Shown one piece after another: positions 7,901 to 12,053 of a stretch of 12,053 bases of DNA. The stretch's first letter is position 1, and every line of letters begins with the position of its first letter. The stretch lies in assembly GCA_021850085.1 (NCBI GenBank), contig JAJZRZ010000030.1, forward strand, positions 1 through 12,053, in the 5' to 3' direction. A program made the position numbers and the translations under genes. The notes beneath the pieces were generated by a model. It did no database searches. It was not told where the DNA came from and saw only the letters and a program-made list of their open reading frames with translations. This stretch comes from Actinomycetes bacterium (lineage in GTDB: Bacteria; Actinomycetota; Coriobacteriia; Anaerosomatales; Anaerosomataceae).

Positions 7901-8039
7901 TGACCGTGGACTCGTCACGCTCGGGGCTCGATCCGTCCTGAAGCAGATCAGGGCCGTACGCTAGCGCATAGCCGATCTCATGGAACCAGCTGAACGCCGC
8001 TTCCTCGACCTCGGACTCAAACATCCTAGCGTCAGGCAT
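4899..8039 (-). CDS. hsdR: Type I restriction enzyme R subunit
   Basis: Motor and nuclease subunit (1046 aa) of a type I restriction-modification complex; with HsdM and HsdS it translocates unmodified DNA using ATP and cuts at a distance. The nuclease motif is seen as PDIVVY (D145) plus VIELK (E159, K161). The helicase part shows Walker A TQGSGKS (323-329), DEAH-box ADEAH (428-432), motif III FTGTP (458-462), motif V DMWLTGFDAP (651-660) and motif VI QAIARVNRVF (678-687). The C-terminal helical region (about 840-1040) resembles DUF3387. All key residues are present and the length is normal, so the enzyme looks active. The hsdS stop TAG touches this ATG (TAGATG), indicating translational coupling. 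Confidence 0.97.
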   Translation of the reverse strand: MPDARMFESEVEEAAFSWFHEIGYALAYGPDLLQDGSSPERDESTVILRDRVYSSLRRLNPDLPASAIEDAFRRLTRPDGLNLESINWTLHRMVVDGVPVEYGRADGSIAGAQARVIDFDDPDQNDWLAVNQLTVIEGDKHRRPDIVVYINGLPLSVIELKNAADERADLRAAYKQLQTYKAEIPSLMGFDETLVISDGICARIGTLTAGKEWFMPWRTIDGDDLASALIPQLKVLIKGVFDKRRVLDLMRHFIVFEDTGGGRPLKKMAGYHQFHAVNQAIDATLRASADEPTAMMAAESSVEWRAHQKEGVGDRRIGVVWHTQGSGKSLTMAFYAGRVITHPAMENPTVVVITDRNDLDDQLFGTFARCKDLLRQPPVQVADRADLRDKLSVDAGGVVFTTVQKFFPEEKGDTYPVLSERRNIVVIADEAHRSQYDFIDGYARHMHDALPNASFIGFTGTPIELSDKNTRSVFGDYVSIYDIQRAVEDGATVPIYYESRLAKLELIESEKPKIDPTFEEITESEEYSEKERLKTRWAQLEALVGTPKRVKLIAKDMVDHFDKRLEAMDGKAMFVCMSRRICIDLYNEIVALRPEWGGTDDTDGVVKVVMTGSASDPVEWQQHIRNKPKREALAKRFKDPDDAFKVVIVRDMWLTGFDAPCLHTMYVDKPMQGHGLMQAIARVNRVFHDKPGGLVVDYIGLADQMKKALAEYTDSGGRGKTIIDQDEAVAVMLEKYEIVCGILHGFDWSVWMTGEPHERLALLPAAQEHVLAQEDGKKRYTGAVTALSQAFALAVPAEEAIGIRDDLAFFQALRAVMVKGDPDFGGGTQEDLEFAIRQLVSKSVDSGEVVDIFAAAGLDKPDISILSDEFLEEVRHLPQKNLAVETLRKLLQGEIRTRSKRNVVQGRSFEKLLEESIRRYQNRAIEAAQVIEELIALAKEMREAQARGDELGLNDDEIAFYDALEANDSAVMELGDETLKQIARELVQAVKKNVKIDWTVRENVRAEMRVIVKRILRKYGYPPDKQEMATKTVIEQAEVLTAEWAV

Positions 8040-9299
8040 CTAGACGACCTCTTCCGCGACCTTCTCAGCATCCGCGACCCGGAGCTGACCCGACAACAAC
8101 CGAGGTAGCAGGGCATCCCTCAACGCTGCCAGCGTACTCGATTGCACGCCGTTCAATCGGATGCGATCCATCAGGGGCGCAACCAGCATTTCATAGTCCC
8201 GAATCACTCCCAAGGGGGGATCAACGACCGAGACAGAACTGAAGGTCGCTCTGTTGATCGTCGAGAACACAGACCCGTGCGAATACTGGCGGAGACGATC
8301 CACTACGAGGCCCGTCGCGGCGTATGTGTAGTAGTCAGTCCCCTCGTGAACGCCGCGAAGTCCGAAGCACGACTGGTTGATGGCCATATCAACCCCGGCC
8401 ATCGCACGAAGCCCCACGGTCCCCCTAGCGGTGAGTATGGTTGTGCCAGCGGGCAGCACTTGAGCCGCACTATTCGCGATACCTAAGGGAGTGACCTTCT
8501 TCGCCGTATCGAGCACGAAGACTTCACCATCACTGGGAGCGTCCGCAATGGCAAACCACGGGATGGCCCCACCCCAGTGCTCGTCGACCGAGGTCTTCGG
8601 CGTGCCACCGGACAGAATCGTGACGGTTTCGGAGAAGGGCGAGTATCTCCACCCCACGGGAAGATCGGTCTGCTCATCGACAGATGCGCCGTCGAAGCGA
8701 ACGAAGCGGGCCTCGAAGAGCGACCGGGCCGTCTCATCCAACGCCCGGCTCATCTTCCGATTCAGCTCGATCTTGTCATCAAATGCGCCCAGCAACGCGG
8801 CGGCGTCACGCTGCGCCTGCAAGGCTGGGAGGTCGAACCTGAACTTGAGGATTCGCGTAGGTGATGTGTGCCTGACGGTAGTGCCAGTCGCGCCAGCAAG
8901 GATCTCGTGTCGATATGCCGCTGAGCACATCAGGTAGTAGAGATAGCGCTTGTCCAACAAGTCTGGCCGAAGGACCCGCACTTTGCCCAAGCGTTGGTTG
9001 TGCAAGTACCGCCAACCTGCGCTGGCACTCGGAACAATCGCTGGGTATCCGAGGGTGCCCGCATCGCGGCTGAGGTCCGTCATGGTGACGATCAAGTCCC
9101 CGGGAGACAGCACGTATTCCTCAGGAACGGGCCCGCTGTACCACTTCTGATTGGACGGCGAGAAGCCTCCGCCAGGGCGGAAGTTCCCAGGTGTAAGAAG
9201 CATGTCCTGCGTCCTCTTGTCCGAGAAGAACTCGCCCTTGAACGCGAAACCGTGACGAATCTCGACCAACTCTGACAGTGCTACGTCAGATGAGCTCAT
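8040..9299 (-). CDS. hsdS: Type I restriction system specificity subunit S
   Basis: DNA-recognition subunit (419 aa) that sets the bipartite target of the methylase and restriction complex. It has two half-subunits: target-recognition domain 1 (about 1-160), a central helical spacer (DAAALLGAFDDKIELN, then RKMSRALDETARSLFEARF, 165-199), domain 2 (about 215-365), and a C-terminal helical repeat ending LRDALLPRLLSGQL (393-406). The two recognition domains differ, so an asymmetric target is expected; its sequence cannot be read from the gene. The ATG at 9299 overlaps the hsdM end by 14 bases. A single complete hsdS with no partial second copy or invertase means no sign of shuffling or phase variation. 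Confidence 0.96.
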   Translation of the reverse strand: MSSSDVALSELVEIRHGFAFKGEFFSDKRTQDMLLTPGNFRPGGGFSPSNQKWYSGPVPEEYVLSPGDLIVTMTDLSRDAGTLGYPAIVPSASAGWRYLHNQRLGKVRVLRPDLLDKRYLYYLMCSAAYRHEILAGATGTTVRHTSPTRILKFRFDLPALQAQRDAAALLGAFDDKIELNRKMSRALDETARSLFEARFVRFDGASVDEQTDLPVGWRYSPFSETVTILSGGTPKTSVDEHWGGAIPWFAIADAPSDGEVFVLDTAKKVTPLGIANSAAQVLPAGTTILTARGTVGLRAMAGVDMAINQSCFGLRGVHEGTDYYTYAATGLVVDRLRQYSHGSVFSTINRATFSSVSVVDPPLGVIRDYEMLVAPLMDRIRLNGVQSSTLAALRDALLPRLLSGQLRVADAEKVAEEVV

Positions 9300-11097
9300 G
9301 ACCCACCCGCTTCAGCTGCATCCGGATCTCAGCGTCTAGACGTTCGCCCTCGGTCATCTGCTCGGCAAGTTCAGCCGTCAGGCGCTTCATCTTCTCGTCG
9401 AACGGCTCGTCGTCCTCCTCAGCATCAGCAGCGCCCACGTAGCGCCCCGGAGTCAGCACGTAGCCGTGCCCCTTTACCTCCTCGAGCGTGGCCGACTTGC
9501 AGAACCCCGGAACATCCTCGTATTCCACGTCGAAGTCGGGGTCGTGACGCCATGCGTGATAAGTTTTCGCGATCTTCGTGATGTCCTCGGCGGTGAGCTC
9601 ACGGTGAGTCCGATCGACCATCGTCCCGAGCTCACGGGCGTCGATGAACAGGATCTCACGTTGGCGATCCCTGAAGCGGTTGTTCCGCTTGTCGCGAGAC
9701 AGGAACCACAGGCATACCGGGATCTGCGTCGAGTAGAAGAGTTGACCCGGCAGGGCAACCATGCAGTCAACCAGATCTGCTTCGAGGATTGCCCTGCGGA
9801 TCTCGCCCTCGCCGGACTGATTCGATGACATTGACCCGTTCGCAAGCACGAAGCCTGCGGTGCCGGTCGGCGACAAATGGCTGATGAAGTGCTGCACCCA
9901 AGCGAAGTTGGCGTTGCCGGCAGGTGGCACTCCGAAGATCCATCGCCGGTCGTCCCTGAGGCGATCGCCGCCCCAGTCGCTCATGTTGAACGGCGGATTT
10001 GCGAGAACGTAGTCGGCCTTGAGGTCGGGCAACTGATCGTCGTGGAACGTGTCGCCATGCCGGATGTCCGCGTCGACACCCCGAATCGCTAGATTCATCT
10101 TGGCAAGACGCCATGTGGTGTAGTTCGACTCCTGGCCGTAGACCGAGATCTCGCCGATACGACCTCCGTGCTCCTCGACGAACTCCTCGGACTGCACGAA
10201 CATGCCGCCTGAACCGCAGGCTGGGTCGTAGACTCTCCCCTTGTAGGGGGCGAGCATCTCGACGAGCACGCGGACAACACACTTCGGCGTGTAGAACTCG
10301 CCACCGAGTTTTCCCTCGGCGCTGGCGAATCGAGACAGGAAGTACTCGTACACCCGCCCAAGCACATCCTTCTGCCGGCTCGCTCTGTCGCCCACAGTGA
10401 TGTTGCTGACCATGTCGACTAGCTGACCCAACCGTGTCTTGTCCAAGCCCGGTCGAGCGAAGTCCTTCGGGAGGACACCCTTCAGGGACGGGTTCTCACG
10501 CTCGACTGCAATCATCGCGTCATCCACAATCTTGCCGATGTCCGGCTGCTTCGCGCTCTTCTTCAGTAGCGACCAGCGAGCATCTTGAGGAACCCAGAAG
10601 ACGTTGACTGCGCCGTACTCATCAGGGTCCTCGGGGTCAGCACCCTGCGCCTTGCCCGCTTCGAGGAGAGCGTGATGCTCATCAAACGCATCCGAGATGT
10701 ACTTAAGGAAGAGAAGCCCGAGCACGACGTGCTTGTACTCGGCAGCGTCCATAGAGCCTCGTAGCGCGTCAGCTGCCTTCCAGAGCTGCGCCTCAAACGG
10801 GAGCTCGGAGCGCAGGCGTGCCAGCGGCTTGAACGATTTGCCCCGAGCCTGAAGCCACTGCTCCACGGATGCGGAGTCGAACAACAAGATCGCCGCATCT
10901 GGCCCGGACACCGGCGTTGGAAACGCATCGGGGTTCGGTTCACCGGTCGCACTCTTCGCGGGATAGCGATCCCGCCAGTTCGACACAGCCGACAAGCCCA
11001 CGCCCGCCATGTCCGCAATCTCCTGCAAGGTTACCGTGCGAGCGGTCTCACTCATTACCGGCGCCGTCCCATTCGACTCTCCACGTGCACCCATCAT
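9286..11097 (-). CDS. hsdM: Type I restriction system methylase subunit M with N-terminal HTH domain
   Basis: N6-adenine methyltransferase of the complex (603 aa). SAM-binding motif I is DPACGSGGM (291-299), preceded by GEFYTP (266-271); catalytic motif IV is NPPF (367-370). The HsdM N-terminal helical domain covers about 98-230 (LWKAADALRGSMDAAEYKHV). Before it, residues 22-88 form an extra helix-turn-helix module (TLQEIADMAGVGLSAVSNW, later SVEQWLQARGK), of a kind I recall on actinobacterial N-6 methylases but absent from classic HsdM. It might bind DNA for autoregulation. The ATG at 11097 has GGGGAGGG 5 bases upstream and overlaps the preceding stop as ATGA; the longer frame from 11115 would place that site inside the gene. 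Confidence 0.95.
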   Translation of the reverse strand: MMGARGESNGTAPVMSETARTVTLQEIADMAGVGLSAVSNWRDRYPAKSATGEPNPDAFPTPVSGPDAAILLFDSASVEQWLQARGKSFKPLARLRSELPFEAQLWKAADALRGSMDAAEYKHVVLGLLFLKYISDAFDEHHALLEAGKAQGADPEDPDEYGAVNVFWVPQDARWSLLKKSAKQPDIGKIVDDAMIAVERENPSLKGVLPKDFARPGLDKTRLGQLVDMVSNITVGDRASRQKDVLGRVYEYFLSRFASAEGKLGGEFYTPKCVVRVLVEMLAPYKGRVYDPACGSGGMFVQSEEFVEEHGGRIGEISVYGQESNYTTWRLAKMNLAIRGVDADIRHGDTFHDDQLPDLKADYVLANPPFNMSDWGGDRLRDDRRWIFGVPPAGNANFAWVQHFISHLSPTGTAGFVLANGSMSSNQSGEGEIRRAILEADLVDCMVALPGQLFYSTQIPVCLWFLSRDKRNNRFRDRQREILFIDARELGTMVDRTHRELTAEDITKIAKTYHAWRHDPDFDVEYEDVPGFCKSATLEEVKGHGYVLTPGRYVGAADAEEDDEPFDEKMKRLTAELAEQMTEGERLDAEIRMQLKRVGHELI

Positions 11098-11609
11098 GCA
11101 GCCCTCCCCACGCATGCCTCACCAACCGGCTCAGGCAGCTCGGACATATACGCAACCTTCGTTGCGGCAGTCGCAAGTTCTCGTGATAAGGCCGACGCTC
11201 GCGACACCACGGTAACGACGACCCCGGCCAGTCGAAGCGTCAACGCAAGAGACCTGAACGCGTGGTCTCCCGAGGCTATGACAACCTCGTCGAACCGCCG
11301 GGCAAGATCCGGCACCGCAACTGCATGCAGAAGCGCAACATCGGCACCGTCAACACCCAAGCCGATGAGCACCTGGGCACCCCTCTCCCTGCACTTCGTG
11401 GCGACCACAAGCTGCGGGCTGCAAGCGACGATCATCTGGTCCATCTCGGCGACGTCCGCGACCCGCTCGTACTCATCCATCCGCTCCGGCAGCACCGTGG
11501 ACTCGATGTGAGAGCCGCCGCACAGGTTCTCGACGTCCACCAAGTGGAGCTTCCTCCCAGCCGGAACCCAGGTCGCCCGGCATCCCCTCTTCCCGCTTGA
11601 GCACTTCAT
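11094..11609 (-). CDS. NYN-domain (PIN-like) putative RNase, first gene of the hsd operon
   Basis: A 171-aa NYN/LabA-like protein with a PIN-type nuclease fold. Seen: a strand ending in acidic residues, LHLVDVENL (D25, E27), then GVDGADVALL (D87, D90), then VVIASGDHAF (S113-G114-D115), the usual acidic set that binds metal for RNA cleavage. Two cysteines (C3, C10) sit in a basic N-terminus. The start is well supported by AGGAGGGGGA just upstream of the ATG. Its TGA overlaps the hsdM ATG (ATGA), so it is co-translated with the methylase and is the gene closest to the operator-rich promoter. Family identification is good; RNase activity and a defence role are inferred. A host housekeeping RNase is less likely given its place in the island. 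Confidence 0.85.
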   Translation of the reverse strand: MKCSSGKRGCRATWVPAGRKLHLVDVENLCGGSHIESTVLPERMDEYERVADVAEMDQMIVACSPQLVVATKCRERGAQVLIGLGVDGADVALLHAVAVPDLARRFDEVVIASGDHAFRSLALTLRLAGVVVTVVSRASALSRELATAATKVAYMSELPEPVGEACVGRAA

Positions 11610-11611
11610 GG

Positions 11612-11622
11612 CTCCCCCTCCT
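11612..11622 (-). promoter_or_regulatory. Ribosome-binding site of the NYN gene
   Basis: AGGAGGGGGAG on the minus strand directly precedes the ATG at 11609, a strong site that fixes the operon's first start codon. Confidence 0.75.
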
Positions 11623-11643
11623 GTTGTGAACTGACTTCACAAC
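11623..11643. promoter_or_regulatory. Operator O3, over the predicted transcription start
   Basis: GTTGTGAA-N5-TTCACAAC is a perfect 21-bp palindrome with 8-base arms. It covers the expected transcription start (about 11639) of the NYN-hsd operon, so a bound protein should block initiation. Confidence 0.85.
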
Positions 11644-11645
11644 GG

Positions 11646-11675
11646 AATATACCCGTGAAGTGGTTTCACAGTCAA
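11646..11675 (-). promoter_or_regulatory. Sigma70-type promoter of the NYN-hsd operon
   Basis: On the minus strand a -35 box TTGACT (11670-11675) and a -10 box TATATT (11646-11651) are 18 bp apart. The start would fall near 11639, giving a leader of about 30 bases before the NYN ATG. It is the best promoter in the window and the local sequence is more AT-rich than its surroundings. Three operators overlap or flank it, so repression is expected. Confidence 0.8.
11654..11670. promoter_or_regulatory. Operator O2, in the -35/-10 spacer
   Basis: CGTGAA-N5-TTCACA matches the O1/O3 consensus with one mismatch and almost fills the spacer between the two promoter boxes. Confidence 0.8.
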
Positions 11676-11681
11676 GAGGGT

Positions 11682-11702
11682 TCTGTGAAGTCTTTTCACA
11701 GA
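11682..11702. promoter_or_regulatory. Operator O1, upstream of the -35 box
   Basis: TCTGTGAA-N5-TTCACAGA is a perfect 21-bp palindrome with 8-base arms. Its centre (11692) is 30 bp from O2, and O2 is 29 bp from O3. Confidence 0.85.
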
Positions 11703-11783
11703 CTACCACCGAGGCCCAGTCAATACCAACAAACAGCGCATGGACCTCCTTATGTCGGCTGACCGTGCTGTAAGTAGGATCCG

Positions 11784-11802
11784 TTGCCACGCCATTGCCA
11801 CG
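11784..11802. repeat. Two TTGCCACG repeats with an 11-bp period
   Basis: TTGCCACG occurs at 11784-11791 and 11795-11802, one helical turn apart and about 150 bp from the right att core. Such short phased repeats are typical of integrase arm-type binding sites; the assignment is inferred. Confidence 0.45.
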
Positions 11803-11809
11803 TGAATGG

Positions 11810-11834
11810 GCCAAGACAGCTCAGTTGGTAGAGC
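11810..11834 (+). other. tRNA-like 5' fragment in the opposite orientation to tRNA-Phe
   Basis: AGCTCAGTTGGTAGAGC (11818-11834) is identical to the D-arm of tRNA-Phe but on the plus strand, giving a 17-bp inverted repeat with 12008-12024. It is preceded by GGGCCAAGAC, similar to the tRNA's GGCCAGGT. No matching anticodon arm, T-arm or 3' acceptor follows, so it is not a complete tRNA. Confidence 0.6.
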
Positions 11835-11838
11835 CACA

Positions 11839-11861
11839 GCAACCGGCGATCTCGCGGTTGC
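11839..11861. other. 7-bp hairpin beside the tRNA-like fragment
   Basis: GCAACCG and CGGTTGC pair around a 9-base loop whose ends can also pair. No T-run follows, so termination is unlikely. Together with the D-arm-like sequence it may fold into a small tRNA-like structure. Confidence 0.45.
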
Positions 11862-11883
11862 GTAGCGGAGCCGAAGGCGTAGC
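11860..11883. repeat. Two GCGTAGC repeats
   Basis: GCGTAGC occurs at 11860-11866 and 11877-11883, 17 bp apart, between the hairpin and the att core. Possible protein-binding pair; too short for more than a tentative call. Confidence 0.3.
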
Positions 11884-11913
11884 AGGGGAGGAAAAATCCC
11901 AGCTCACAAACCA

Positions 11914-11946
11914 CGAAGGGCCGGACCTCATCGGCCCGACCCTTCG
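11914..11946 (-). terminator. Island-borne terminator-like hairpin behind tRNA-Phe
   Basis: CGAAGGG and CCCTTCG form a 7-bp stem that continues for 3 bp after one mismatch. It is clearly related to the host terminator at 1006-1033 but diverged, and its 3' flank on the minus strand (TGGTTTGTG) is poor in T. It is the copy that came with the island and now follows the working tRNA-Phe. Confidence 0.55.
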
Positions 11947-11952
11947 GAAGTA

Positions 11953-12003
11953 TCTATGGTGGCCAGAGACGGACTTGAACCGCCGACACGGGGATTTTCA
12001 GTC
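11953..12003. repeat. Right attachment site (attR), 51-bp direct repeat copy
   Basis: Identical to 1042-1092. It lies within the 3' part of the intact tRNA-Phe gene plus 4 bases beyond its 3' end. Confidence 0.92.
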
Positions 12004-12032
12004 CCCTGCTCTACCAACTGAGCTACCTGGCC
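11957..12032 (-). tRNA. tRNA-Phe (anticodon GAA)
   Basis: A complete 76-base tRNA on the minus strand. The acceptor strand GGCCAGG pairs with TCTGGCC (one G-T pair), the D-stem is GCTC/GAGC, the anticodon stem GGGGA/TCCCC encloses loop CTGAAAA with anticodon GAA, and the T-arm GGCGG-TTCAAGT-CCGTC is canonical. Discriminator A and CCA are encoded. The 5' part is host sequence; the 3' part comes from the island. Its promoter lies beyond the window edge. Confidence 0.97.
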
Positions 12033-12053
12033 GTGTAGTCCGATGAGATTAGC

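Larger units (their letters stand above)
11703..11913. other. Non-coding right inner end of the island
   Basis: About 210 bp without a credible gene. It holds short repeats (TTGCCACG twice, GCGTAGC twice), a tRNA-like D-arm in plus orientation and a 7-bp hairpin, described separately. This is the natural place for integrase arm sites. Confidence 0.5.
1042..12003. mobile_element. Integrated defence island in tRNA-Phe
   Basis: An element with a unit length of about 10,911 bp, bounded by a 51-bp perfect direct repeat made mostly of tRNA-Phe 3' sequence. It encodes a tyrosine recombinase, a complete type I restriction-modification system, a DUF262-HEPN pair, a NYN protein and one unknown protein. 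No relaxase, replication initiator, phage structural gene or recognisable excisionase is present, so it is either mobilised in trans or a reduced integrative element. The right junction keeps tRNA-Phe intact. The left junction leaves a tRNA 3' fragment beside the host ABC gene. The integrase sits inside the element, about 1.8 kb from the left end, rather than directly against an att site. Confidence 0.9.

Noticed and set aside
8040..9299. Phase-variable or shufflon-type hsdS
   Set aside because: There is one full-length hsdS, no partial copy, no inverted repeats and no nearby invertase; the integrase is assigned to the island ends.
11682..11702. Operators as binding sites of a CRP-family protein (TGTGA-N6-TCACA)
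   Set aside because: The arms look similar (TGTGA...TCACA), but the spacer between those 5-base arms here is 7 (TGTGA-A-N5-T-TCACA), not 6, and three tandem copies over one promoter fit repression better. A host CRP/FNR-type protein is not fully excluded.
11795..12046. Plus-strand reading frame of 83 codons at the right end
   Set aside because: Its C-terminal half is a translation of the antisense strand of tRNA-Phe, a common false protein; the rest crosses the non-coding att region.
1..12053. CRISPR array or insertion sequence
   Set aside because: No regularly spaced repeats, transposase gene or terminal inverted repeats were seen.

Overview
The window looks like a high-GC actinobacterial chromosome; the YraN-like fragment and general protein style suggest Coriobacteriia, but that is inference from recalled family resemblance. 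Bases 1-851 hold the 3' part of a host gene for an ABC-transporter ATPase (iron/FbpC type). At the far right, on the minus strand, is a complete tRNA-Phe(GAA) gene.

Almost everything between them is one integrated island of about 10.9 kb. A 51-bp perfect direct repeat (1042-1092 and 11953-12003) flanks it. The right copy lies inside the intact tRNA-Phe; the left copy is the displaced 3' part of the same tRNA, next to the old host terminator. A tyrosine recombinase gene (2931-3854) is the likely integration enzyme. No replication, transfer or excisionase gene is visible, so this is a compact integrase-carried defence island.

All island genes point left (minus strand). From right to left: (1) a promoter at about 11646-11675 with three TGTGAA-N5-TTCACA operators about 30 bp apart; (2) a tightly coupled five-gene operon: NYN-domain putative RNase, HsdM with an extra N-terminal helix-turn-helix, HsdS, HsdR, and an unidentified protein of about 190 aa; (3) a hairpin terminator (4152-4177); (4) a C-terminally truncated YraN-like nuclease fragment overlapping the integrase gene; (5) a DUF262 gene followed with zero spacing by a HEPN RNase gene, a typical two-gene defence or toxin module, running towards the left att site.

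The hsd genes form a complete type I restriction-modification system. What is unusual is the set around it: a putative RNase encoded first in the same operon, an unknown protein at its end, and a promoter built for tight repression. I infer that DNA restriction and RNA cleavage (NYN, and separately HEPN) provide layered antiphage defence, with the operators delaying or limiting expression. The least explained parts are the operator array and its regulator, the NYN-Hsd linkage, the terminal unknown protein, the YraN/integrase junction, and an inverted tRNA half near the right att site.
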